Notes under the pieces: model-generated
Told to the model about the DNA's origin: nothing
The model's input: only the letters and a program-made list of their open reading frames with translations
Databases searched by the model: none
Shown here: piece by piece, positions 42,737 to 50,856 of the stretch
How the letters are laid out: each line of letters begins with the position of its first letter
Position numbering within the stretch: position 1 is the first letter of the stretch
Source: CAIWHR01 sp963843595
GTDB taxonomy: Bacteria; Pseudomonadota; Gammaproteobacteria; Burkholderiales; Casimicrobiaceae
DNA length: 64,000 nt
Assembly: GCA_963843595.1 (NCBI GenBank)
Contig: CAWJLG010000005.1
Coordinates: forward strand, 186,001 to 250,000
Reading direction: 5' to 3'
Program-made: the position numbers and the translations under genes

Positions 42737-43688
42737 ATGTCGTACCAATCCCTGTTCCGCTCGCTGGCCGCCGTCGCCGCGCTGTGCACGACAATGGCCG
42801 CTGCACCCGCGCAAGCGGCAACCTTCACCATCAAGGACTGCGACAACCCCGATGTAACAAGTGCCCAGGTAACGGGTGCGGGTACCACCGCTATCCTCAT
42901 TACGTGCAGTTCGGGAACGACGACACCGCCCGACCCGCTCGCGCCCTCCGGATGCACGATTGGGGTGACCGGTTCGCCCGTGCCGAATACCGGCGGCAGT
43001 GCGACCGTCGCACTCAACAATGGCAGCTGCAACAACACCGACGCCAGCACCACTTGGCAGTGGTTCAGGAATAGCAATTCGCAAGGTGCCGCGAGCACGA
43101 CCTATGGCGACATGACCGACACGTTCAACGCCAACGGCGGTGCGCAGATCACGCACACCTTCGCGCTGAAGGTCTGCAACGGCTCGGCCTGCATGACGAC
43201 GCCATCGAAGAACGTCACCCAGACTGCAAGCAGCACGGGCGGCGGCGGCGGCGACTTCTGCGGAAGCGCGTCGTTGTACGAAGTCGACCTGTCGCCAAAC
43301 GGCCAGTTCGCGACGGCGGGCGGCGGCAATCTGGGCGGGTTCTTCGGCGACCAGATCTTCGTCGGCCGCTGGACGCTGCCGTCCTACACGGGCACCGATT
43401 CCCACCACCAAGGCCAAGGTCAGCGTGTCCGAGTTTGGCGCACCCGCGGCGCTCCGCGAGATCACAATCTCGAAGTACAAGTGTGATTTCCGCGCGATCG
43501 ATGCGACCGGCGTCAACGGCCCGTTCAACGCGGCCATCCCCGGGACCTCGACGGGCACCAGCATCTTCGTCAACGCCGGGAAGGTGCCGAACACGCCGCC
43601 GGGCAGCACCGTCTACGTCAACATTCGCAACCCGGGCTTGGGCGGAGGATCGCTGGCGGACATGCTGGTCGTCACCCAGAAGCCCTGA
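42737..43688 (+). pseudogene. exported Ig-like protein of unknown function, frameshifted
   Basis: A signal peptide (SLAAVAALCTTMAAAPAQA) is followed by an Ig/PKD-like domain with cysteines (GCTIGVTGSPVPNTGGSATV, STTWQWFRNSNSQG) and a glycine-rich linker. A C-terminal domain follows, reading through RWTLPSYTGT. At about 43400 one base seems to be missing; the next frame continues with IPTTKAKVSVSEFGAPAALR to ADMLVVTQKP, stop at 43688. With the base restored the protein is about 317 residues. The promoter, ribosome site and terminator are intact, so the gene is probably real. Function unknown. Confidence 0.75.
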
Positions 43689-43703
43689 TCCAATAGGTGA
43701 CCC

Positions 43704-43766
43704 GGCGGCGCACACGCGCCGCCGGTGTCGTTTTCGGCCCCGCGGCAGCGCGGGGCCTTTCGTTTT
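43704..43766 (+). terminator. two hairpins with T-runs after the exported-protein gene
   Basis: The first hairpin is GGCGGCGC/ACAC/GCGCCGCC (43704-43723), followed by GTCGTTTT. The second is GGCCCCGCG/GCAG/CGCGGGGCC (43736-43757), followed by TTTCGTTTT. Either can act as an intrinsic terminator, and the pair insulates the PPIase gene. Confidence 0.8.
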
Positions 43767-43776
43767 GTTACCTAAG

Positions 43777-44925
43777 ATGACAACCACAGTGGACCTCATT
43801 TATCTCGCGACCCGGCGATCGGCCGCCGCCGCGCTTGCCCTCTTGTTGCTGGCTGCGGCGCCTGCGTTCGCCCAGACACCGGCCGCTGCGCCGGCCAGTC
43901 CGGCGCCATCCGCCGCCGTCGCGGATCCGGATCCGATCCTGGTCAGCAACAGCACGACGCAGATCCGCAAGAGCGACTACGATCTCGAGCTGCAACGGCT
44001 GCCCGCCGACATGCGCGCGGGCTTTGCCAACAACAAGCGCCGCATCGGCGAGTTGCTGGCGAGAATGCTGGTCACCAAGACGCTCGCGGCGCAGGCCTTT
44101 GCCGAAAAGCTCGACCAGGACCCCGAAGTCGCGGCCCGGTTCGAATCGGAAGTGGAGCGCTACTTCGCCGGGGCGCGTGTGGCGCTGTTCGAGCGCGCCA
44201 CCGCCGCCGAGTTCGATGCGAAGAAGGCGTCGTACGAGGCCCGCGCGCGCGAGCTGTATCTCGCCGACACCAAGCGTTTCGAGCTGCCGGAGCAGGTCAG
44301 GGTCTCGCACATCCTCTACAAGCTCGGCCCGCACACCAAGGAGGAAGGCGAGACGCTTGCGCGAAACGCGCGCGCCAAGATTCTCGCCGGCGAGGATTTC
44401 GGCGCCTTCGCGATGCAGTTCTCCGAGGACGGCAGCGCGATGAACAAGGGCCAGCTCGACTGGATGGGCCGGGCCGAGCTCGACCCCGCTTTCGCGGCGG
44501 CGGCTTTCGCGCTGAAGAAGCCGGGCGACATCAGCGAGCCCGTGCTGTCGCAGTTCGGCTGGCACCTGATCAAGCTCGACGATCGCCGCGCGGCGGGCCC
44601 CCGCCCGTACGAGGAAGTTCGCCCGCTGATCCTCGCCGAAATGAAGAAGGCCTACGTCGACGAGAAGAAGGCCGCGCTGCTCAACTCGATCAATCAGGAC
44701 CCGACCGGGAAGGTCAACGAGGCCGCGGTCGACGCGCTGTACATCGAGCCGCCCGCGGTCGAGGCGACGCCGAAATCCCCACCCTCCGCCCGCAAGGCCG
44801 CGAGGACCGGCAAGCCCGACAAGGACGCCGACACGGCGCCCGCGGAGTTCGCCAGGAAGGCCGCCGAGCGCGCGAAGCACCGTGCGGCCACAGCCGGCAC
44901 GGAAGCCGCACCGCCGAAGAACTGA
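43777..44925 (+). CDS. periplasmic parvulin-type peptidyl-prolyl isomerase
   Basis: A 382-residue protein. After the signal peptide (AAAALALLLLAAAPAFAQ) comes a SurA_N-like helical domain (KSDYDLELQRLPADMRAGF). The parvulin domain follows: VRVSHILYKLGPHTKEEG, GEDFGAFAMQFSEDGSAMNKGQLDWMGRAEL and ISEPVLSQFGWHLIKLDDRR. The last 80 residues are a basic Lys/Ala-rich tail. It probably helps fold exported proteins, which fits its place next to the T2SS and its possible substrates. The ATG at 43777 is 10 bases after the T-run of the terminator. Confidence 0.88.
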   Translation: MTTTVDLIYLATRRSAAAALALLLLAAAPAFAQTPAAAPASPAPSAAVADPDPILVSNSTTQIRKSDYDLELQRLPADMRAGFANNKRRIGELLARMLVTKTLAAQAFAEKLDQDPEVAARFESEVERYFAGARVALFERATAAEFDAKKASYEARARELYLADTKRFELPEQVRVSHILYKLGPHTKEEGETLARNARAKILAGEDFGAFAMQFSEDGSAMNKGQLDWMGRAELDPAFAAAAFALKKPGDISEPVLSQFGWHLIKLDDRRAAGPRPYEEVRPLILAEMKKAYVDEKKAALLNSINQDPTGKVNEAAVDALYIEPPAVEATPKSPPSARKAARTGKPDKDADTAPAEFARKAAERAKHRAATAGTEAAPPKN

Positions 44926-44981
44926 CGCGGCATCCTGCCATGTCCCGGCGTCCGCCGAAGCTACGCGCGGCGCCGGTTCTT

Positions 44982-44989
44982 GCTATCCT
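44982..44989 (+). promoter_or_regulatory. possible extended -10 box directly before the ABC permease gene
   Basis: TGCTATCCT-like bases end only 7 bases before the permease ATG, so the transcript would start at or next to the start codon (leaderless). No ribosome site is visible. Low certainty. Confidence 0.25.
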
Positions 44990-44995
44990 CGCGTG

Positions 44996-45829
44996 ATGGC
45001 GGACATCCTGCAACCGGAAGCCCGCGCGCTGCGCACCGCGAGCCGGACCTCCGCCGAGGACGCGCGGCGTCACCGCGCGCTGTTCACGAACTTCTTCCGG
45101 CGCGAGCTCACGGCGCGCTATCTGGGCAGCATCACCGGCCTCGCCTGGGCGCTGCTGCATCCGCTGGCGCTGCTCGGCGTCTATCACTTCGTCTTCACGA
45201 CGGTGTTCCGGGCCGGCCGCTTCGGCGACGCGAGCTTCCTGCTCTTCGTTGCGGTGGCACTGTGGCCGTGGCTCGCCGCGCAGGAGGCGCTGCAGCGGGC
45301 CACGGTGAGCATCGCGGGCTACGGCGGGCTGATCCGCAAGGTGGCGTTCCCGCACGAGCTCGTCGTCTATGCGTCGGTGGCTGCGTCGCTCGTGCTGCAG
45401 TTCACAGGCTACGTCGTCGTCCTGATCGTCCTCGCCATCGCGGGAGAGCCGGTCCATTTCGCGGGTCTGCTGCTTGCGGTCCCGCTCTGGCTGGTGATGG
45501 CGGTCGCGGTTACCGGTGTCGCGCTGCTGCTCGCGGCATTGCAGGTGTTCATCCGCGATGTCGAGCACGTGCTGATGCCGCTGCTGATGATCCTGATGTA
45601 CCTGACCCCGATTCTGTATCCGCTGACGCTCGTCCCCGAGGGCATGCGGCCGTGGGTTGCGGCAAACCCGTTCGGCTGGGTCGTGGAGCGGATGCGTGAT
45701 GCGATCATCGCGGGCCGGCTCGCGCCGCACTGGAGCGACGCCGCGGCGGTGCTTGTCGCCGTGGCGCTGTTCGCGGGGGGACTTGCGGTGTTCCGCCGGC
45801 TGTCGCCGCACTTCGAGGATTTCGTGTGA
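44996..45829 (+). CDS. wzm: polysaccharide ABC exporter permease (Wzm-like)
   Basis: A 277-residue ABC-2 type permease with six helices. Family strings are ARYLGSITGLAWALLHPLAL before the first helices, ALWPWLAAQEALQRA, GYGGLIRKVAFPHEL and the C-terminal LYPLTLVPEGMRPWVAANPF. Such permeases move lipid-linked O antigen or capsule chains across the inner membrane. The ATG at 44996 is chosen as the first start giving the usual cytoplasmic N-terminus. The partner ATPase gene follows by 55 bases. Confidence 0.88.
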   Translation: MADILQPEARALRTASRTSAEDARRHRALFTNFFRRELTARYLGSITGLAWALLHPLALLGVYHFVFTTVFRAGRFGDASFLLFVAVALWPWLAAQEALQRATVSIAGYGGLIRKVAFPHELVVYASVAASLVLQFTGYVVVLIVLAIAGEPVHFAGLLLAVPLWLVMAVAVTGVALLLAALQVFIRDVEHVLMPLLMILMYLTPILYPLTLVPEGMRPWVAANPFGWVVERMRDAIIAGRLAPHWSDAAAVLVAVALFAGGLAVFRRLSPHFEDFV

Positions 45830-45884
45830 CGACCGCCCCGGATCTGCGCGCGGCGCCGCCGCTTTCGCCGTTGCGGCCGCGGCG

Positions 45885-47084
45885 ATGAGCGCGCCGCTGC
45901 TCCGCCTCGCCGGCGTCGGCAAGGACTACGCGAAGATCGAGTCGCGAGGCGGCCGCTTGCGGCTCGTGTGGGACCTTCTCCGCGGCCGTGGCGCGGCCAG
46001 CGTTTTCCGCGCGCTCGACGGCGTATCGCTCGAGCTGCGGCGCGGGCAGTCGCTCGGCGTGATCGGCGAGAACGGTGCCGGCAAGTCGACGCTGCTGAAG
46101 ATCATCGCCGGCGTGATCAAGCCCACGCGCGGCACGGTGGAGGTCAACGGCCGCGTCGGCGCATTGCTGGAACTGGGCTCGGGTTTTCACCCGGAGTACA
46201 CGGGGCTTGCCAACATCGACCTCGCCGCGGCGCTTCTCGGCATCGCGCCGGCGGAGATCGCCGGGCGTCGCGACGAGATCATCGCCTTCGCGGATCTGGG
46301 CGAACACATCCACGATCCGATCAAGACCTATTCGTCGGGGATGGTCGTGCGTCTGGGCTTCGCCGTGGCGACGGCACTCGATCCGGACATTCTCATCACG
46401 GACGAGGTGCTTGCCGTCGGCGACGAGTCGTTCCAGAAGAAGTGCGTCGCGTGGATGGAGCGTTATCTCGAAGGCGGCGGCACGCTGCTCCTGTGCTCGC
46501 ACAGCATGTATCACGTGCAGAAGCTCTGCGCGCATGCGCTGTGGCTGAAGGACGGCCAGGTCGCGGGCTACGGCCAGGCGGCACCGATCACGCAGGAATA
46601 CCTCGCCTACCACGAGGAGAAGACGGCGGCGCGACGCGAGCCGCTGCCGAAGGCCGAGCTGATGAGCGCACGCATCTACGCGATCGAGCGCTTCGTGCTG
46701 ACCCCCGAGGCGACGATGGACATGGGCGGCGATCTCGTCCTCTCGGGCGAGGTTCACTCGCCGGATGGCCGCATGCCCGTGGTGCTCGTCGGTGTCGTGC
46801 GCGCCGACGGGACGCCCGTGTACGGCGTGGCGACCGACATGGAAGGCATCTCGCTCGCGCGCGTTGCCGATGACCGCTACGCATTCGAGATCGTGCTGCC
46901 GAGCGTGCCGCTGCTTCCCGGCAAGTACGAGATCCGCGCGCACGCCCTCGACCCGGAAGGCGTGCGGCTGTTCCACACCGTAGCCCGGCCGCTCGTCGTC
47001 ACCGGAGTGACGCGGGAAATGGGTTTCGTGCGGCTGCCGCACCGTTGGCACGTCGGCACGCCGGACGACGCGACGTCCGGGTAG
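45885..47084 (+). CDS. wzt: polysaccharide ABC exporter ATPase with C-terminal domain (Wzt-like)
   Basis: A 399-residue ATPase. Walker A is GENGAGKSTLLK, the signature is YSSGMVVRLGFAVAT, and Walker B is DILITDEVLAVGD, followed by the H-loop LLLCSHSMYH. GRVGALLELGSGFHPEYTG is typical of O-antigen and teichoic-type exporters. Residues 265-390 are an added beta-rich domain (IERFVLTPEATMDMGGDLVL, DRYAFEIVLPSVPLLPGKYE), like the carbohydrate-binding domain of E. coli O9a Wzt that recognises a capped chain end. Export of a terminated glycan is therefore likely. Confidence 0.88.
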   Translation: MSAPLLRLAGVGKDYAKIESRGGRLRLVWDLLRGRGAASVFRALDGVSLELRRGQSLGVIGENGAGKSTLLKIIAGVIKPTRGTVEVNGRVGALLELGSGFHPEYTGLANIDLAAALLGIAPAEIAGRRDEIIAFADLGEHIHDPIKTYSSGMVVRLGFAVATALDPDILITDEVLAVGDESFQKKCVAWMERYLEGGGTLLLCSHSMYHVQKLCAHALWLKDGQVAGYGQAAPITQEYLAYHEEKTAARREPLPKAELMSARIYAIERFVLTPEATMDMGGDLVLSGEVHSPDGRMPVVLVGVVRADGTPVYGVATDMEGISLARVADDRYAFEIVLPSVPLLPGKYEIRAHALDPEGVRLFHTVARPLVVTGVTREMGFVRLPHRWHVGTPDDATSG

Positions 47085-47149
47085 GTGCGGACCGCAGCCG
47101 TTTCTCTCGCGGGCCTGGTGGCGTGCGCGAAACAGACCGGACCTCCCCC

Positions 47150-49483
47150 ATGCACGACAACGCATCGCGAATCAGACAGGCGTTGTCGCTGCATCGCCAG
47201 GGCCGTCTCGAGTCGGCGAAAGCGATCTACGCGAGCGTGCTTGAACGCGATCCGTCATGCTTCGACGCCCTGCATTTTCTCGGGTTGATTGCCCATCAGC
47301 AGGGCGACCACGCCGCCGCGGTGAAGCGCATCGGCGACGCGATCGCGATCGCCCCGGACGTGCCGTACGCGCACTCCAACCTCGGCCTCGCCCTGCACGG
47401 CCTCGGTCGGGACGAGGAAGCGCTCACGAGCTACGAGCGCGCGCTGGCAGTGAAGCCGGACTATGCAGAGGCCCTGTGCAATCGCGGCATTTCGCTGGCC
47501 ACGCTCGGCCGCTTGCCCGAGGCGCTCGCGAGCTACGATCAGGCGCTGGAACTGCGACCGGGCTGGGCCGAGGCGCATTACAACCGCGCGCGCGCGCTGC
47601 ACGGACTGTCGCGCTTCGCTGATGCCGTTGCGGCTTACGAGCGTGCGCTGGCCCTTCGGCCGGATTATCCGGAGGCGTTCTGCGACCGCGGCAGCGCACT
47701 GCGTGAACTTGGCCGTCCGGAGGATGCGCTGGCGAGCTTCGACCGGGCGCTGGCGTTGCGGCCCGAGTACGTCGAGGCGCTGATCAACCGCGGCATCGCA
47801 TTGCGCGAACTCGGGCGGCTGCCGCTGGCCCTCGCGAGCTACGATCGCGCGCTTGCGCAGGCTCCCGGCTCCGCCCGCGCGCACTTCAATCGCGGCAACG
47901 TGCTGCGCGAACTCGACCGTCGCGACGATGCAATCGCGAGCTACGAACGGGCGCTTGGGCTGAACCCGGATTTCGAAGAGGCGGCGCTCAACCTGGCCTT
48001 GGTGCTTCATGGGCTGGGCCGGCACGACGAGGCGCTGGATGTCTATCGGAGGCTGCTCGATGCCAGACCCGATTCGGTGAACGCGCGCTGGTCCTGCGTG
48101 ATGGCGATCCTGCCGGTCGTACCCGGACCGGGAGAGGATCCGGCCGACGCCCGCGCCGCGTTCGGCCGCGAGCTCGACGCGCTGGCGGCGTGGATCGACG
48201 CCGGGGAGCGCCCGGCGGACGAAGCGGTGGGCCGAGCCCAGCCTTTCTATCTCGCCTATCAGGAAGAGCCCAATCGCGACCTGCTCGCGACGTATGGCGG
48301 CCTCTGCTGCCGGGCGATGGCGCGCTGGCAGCACGACCGCAATATCGTCTTCGATCCGCGCGTTCCCGCGGCGCCGTTGCGCCTCGGTATCGTCTCGGCC
48401 CACATCCGCGAGCATTCGGTCTGGAACGCGGTGGTCAAGGGCTGGCTCGAACACGCCGACCGGAGCAAAGTCGAGTTCCACCTCTTCCACGTGGGCGCCG
48501 CCGAGGACGCCGAGACGCAATGGGCGAAGTCCAGCGCCGCGTCCTATGTGCATGGTCGGCACGGGCTCGAGGCTTGGGTGCAGGCGATCCTCGATGCGCG
48601 GCCGGACGCGATCATCTATCCCGAAATCGGCATGGATGCGATGACCACCCGGCTCGCCAGCCTGCGTCTTGCGCGTGTCCAGGCGACCGCATGGGGCCAT
48701 CCCGACACGAGCGGCCTGCCCACGATCGACTACTTCCTCTCGGCCGCTGCGTTCGAGCCGGAGGGCGCCGAGCGCAACTACACGGAGACGTTGGTGCAGC
48801 TGCCGGGGCTGGGCTGCGCCATTGCGCCGATGGTCGCCTCCGACGCAACCCTCGACTTGGTAGCGCTCGGCATCGAAGGCGACCGGCCGGTCTTCGTCTG
48901 TCCGGGAACGCCATACAAGTACGCGCCGCGCAACGATGACGTGCTGGCGGCCATCGCGCGCGCGGTCGGGCGGTGCCGCTTCGTGTTCTTTCAGCATGGG
49001 GTCGCCGCGCTGTCCGACAAGCTGCGCCGGCGCCTCGAAGGCGTGTTTGCTCGCGCCGGCCTGAATCTGGAGGAGTTCGCCAGGTTCATTCCCTGGCAAA
49101 GCCGTTCGGCGTTCCACGCGTTGCTTCGGCAATCGACGGTGTATCTCGACACCATCGGCTTTTCCGGATTCAACACCGCCGTGCAGGCGGTCGAGTGCGG
49201 GTTGCCCCTGGTTACACGGGAGGGGCGGTTCTTGCGTGGCCGGCTGGCGAGCGGCGTGGCCCGACGCCTGGGAATGCCGGAACTCGTCGCGTCCGACAAT
49301 GCCGGATACGTCGAGCTTGCGACGAGACTCGCGTTGGACGATGCACGGCGTGCACGGATCCGGGACCGTTACGCGGCGGCACGGCACCGGCTGTACGAGG
49401 GCGTAGCTTCGGTTCGCGCGCTCGAGGATTTCCTCATTGCCGCGACGTCGCGCCCGAAGCGGTCGACCGGACCGACCGGTTGA
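47150..49483 (+). CDS. TPR/GT41-like glycosyltransferase
   Basis: A 777-residue protein. About nine TPR units (residues 5-310, for example AHSNLGLALHGLGRDEEALT and ALINRGIALRELGRLPLALA) precede an OGT/SPINDLY-like catalytic region. The catalytic His position is kept in LGIVSAHIREHSVWNAVVKG. FVCPGTPYKYAPRNDDVLAA has the Lys expected for UDP binding, and GFSGFNTAVQAVECGLPLVT lies in the sugar-nucleotide region. No signal peptide, so it acts in the cytoplasm. The ATG at 47150 begins before the first TPR; no strong ribosome site is seen. Target unknown. Confidence 0.82.
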   Translation: MHDNASRIRQALSLHRQGRLESAKAIYASVLERDPSCFDALHFLGLIAHQQGDHAAAVKRIGDAIAIAPDVPYAHSNLGLALHGLGRDEEALTSYERALAVKPDYAEALCNRGISLATLGRLPEALASYDQALELRPGWAEAHYNRARALHGLSRFADAVAAYERALALRPDYPEAFCDRGSALRELGRPEDALASFDRALALRPEYVEALINRGIALRELGRLPLALASYDRALAQAPGSARAHFNRGNVLRELDRRDDAIASYERALGLNPDFEEAALNLALVLHGLGRHDEALDVYRRLLDARPDSVNARWSCVMAILPVVPGPGEDPADARAAFGRELDALAAWIDAGERPADEAVGRAQPFYLAYQEEPNRDLLATYGGLCCRAMARWQHDRNIVFDPRVPAAPLRLGIVSAHIREHSVWNAVVKGWLEHADRSKVEFHLFHVGAAEDAETQWAKSSAASYVHGRHGLEAWVQAILDARPDAIIYPEIGMDAMTTRLASLRLARVQATAWGHPDTSGLPTIDYFLSAAAFEPEGAERNYTETLVQLPGLGCAIAPMVASDATLDLVALGIEGDRPVFVCPGTPYKYAPRNDDVLAAIARAVGRCRFVFFQHGVAALSDKLRRRLEGVFARAGLNLEEFARFIPWQSRSAFHALLRQSTVYLDTIGFSGFNTAVQAVECGLPLVTREGRFLRGRLASGVARRLGMPELVASDNAGYVELATRLALDDARRARIRDRYAAARHRLYEGVASVRALEDFLIAATSRPKRSTGPTG

Positions 49484-49527
49484 ACGAAACGCGTCGCCAA
49501 TCGGACGCGCGCCCTGCGCCCATCGGG

Positions 49528-49533
49528 TAAAAT
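49528..49533 (+). promoter_or_regulatory. candidate -10 box before the methyltransferase gene
   Basis: TAAAAT in an AT-rich patch (49526-49540) within the 150-base gap after the GT41 gene. The leader would be near 95 bases. No clear -35 box. Confidence 0.3.
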
Positions 49534-49633
49534 TATTCGTTAGGTCGACGACACCGTCGGCACCGCTGCGCACGCGACGCCATTGCGGGCAGCCCCTTCC
49601 TTTTTCTTGCGACCTGCGCCCCGCCCATTACGC

Positions 49634-50848
49634 ATGCCCGCCGACCTCGAATTCACCGGTGAACGGTTCCTGCCTGGCGTCGCGGGCGAGATCGCGTACG
49701 AGCACTGGCACCGGTATGCATTCGCCCTGCGTTACGCGCGCGGCAAGCGGGTGCTCGACGCCGCGTGCGGCGAGGGCTACGGATCGGCATTGCTCGCCGG
49801 CGTCGCGGCGGCGGTGACCGGCGTGGACATCGACGCCGCCGCCGTGGACCACGCGCGCAGCGTCTACGCGGGGCGCCCCAATCTTCGCTACGAGACCGGC
49901 TCGGTGGCGGCGCTGCCGCTCCCCGATGCGGCCGTCGATGTCGTCGTCTCGTTCGAGACGATCGAACATCTGCCGGCGGCGGATCAGCCGGCGATGCTCG
50001 CGGAGTTCGCGCGCGTGCTGGCACCCGGCGGCGTACTGGTGATCTCGTCGCCGAACAAGCTTCGCTACAGCGACGCGCGCAATTATGCGAACCCGTTTCA
50101 CCTGCACGAGCTCTATCGCGACGATCTCGCCCGCGCGCTCGACGTGCACTTTCCGCACCGGCGCTGGTTTCACCAGACGCCGCTGCTCGCGTCCGCGCTC
50201 TGGAGCGAGGAGACCGCCGGCGAAGGAGAGGCCTGGTCCGGGGACGGCCACACCGTGACGCCGATGGCGGTGCCGGACGGCCTCTACTACGTCGTCGTCG
50301 CCGCGAGGGACGCCGCATCGCTGCCGGCGGCTTCCTCGCGGATCTCGCTGTTCGTCGACCGCGACGAGACCGAGCTCGAGCGCGCTGCGCACAACGCCGC
50401 GGAGGTGCTGCGGCTCGATGCGTTGCTGAAGGAGCGCACCGCGGCGCTCGATCGTGCGTCGGACCACGTGAAGCATCTCGAGGACCTGATCGCGGTGCGC
50501 GACCGCCTCGTCATCGCGCGCGACGAGGAGCTGGTTGCGGTGAACGTGGCGCGTGCGGCGCACGAGTCGGCGCTCATCGAGACGCGGGCGACGCTTGTCG
50601 AACGCGACGCGACGGTCGCTGCGCTGAAGGCCGACATCACCGAGCTCGACGCCGACCTCGCGGAAGAGCGCACGGAACGCGCCGCTGCGCACAAGAGAGC
50701 CGTCGACCTCGATGCCGAGCTGGGCCGCCTGGACGCGGCGGTGTCCGCGCAGGAGCGCATCATCACCTACCGGCAAAGCCTGGCCTGGTGGGTGAAACTG
50801 CCGTGGCTGCGGCTCCGGCTGGCGTGGCAACGGCTCGCGGGCCGTTGA
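49634..50848 (+). CDS. SAM methyltransferase with long coiled coil and membrane-binding end
   Basis: A 404-residue protein. The N-terminal domain is a class I methyltransferase: GERFLPG, YEHWHRYAFA, motif I VLDAACGEGYGSALLAG, then VVSFETIEHL and VLVISSPNKLRYSDARNYAN. Residues 240-375 are strongly helical with heptad-like Leu/Ala spacing (KERTAALDRASDHVKHLEDL; ELDADLAEERTERAAAHKRA), a predicted coiled coil. The end WWVKLPWLRLRLAWQRLAG is amphipathic and could touch the membrane. Beside a Wzt with extra domain, this layout recalls the chain-terminating WbdD. Its stop lies 8 bases before the next ATG. Confidence 0.8.
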   Translation: MPADLEFTGERFLPGVAGEIAYEHWHRYAFALRYARGKRVLDAACGEGYGSALLAGVAAAVTGVDIDAAAVDHARSVYAGRPNLRYETGSVAALPLPDAAVDVVVSFETIEHLPAADQPAMLAEFARVLAPGGVLVISSPNKLRYSDARNYANPFHLHELYRDDLARALDVHFPHRRWFHQTPLLASALWSEETAGEGEAWSGDGHTVTPMAVPDGLYYVVVAARDAASLPAASSRISLFVDRDETELERAAHNAAEVLRLDALLKERTAALDRASDHVKHLEDLIAVRDRLVIARDEELVAVNVARAAHESALIETRATLVERDATVAALKADITELDADLAEERTERAAAHKRAVDLDAELGRLDAAVSAQERIITYRQSLAWWVKLPWLRLRLAWQRLAGR

Positions 50849-50856
50849 AGCGTCGC

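Noticed and set aside
42737..43688. PEP-CTERM sorting signal in the exported protein
   Set aside because: The C-terminus after frame correction ends in ADMLVVTQKP, with no PEP motif, hydrophobic helix or basic tail.
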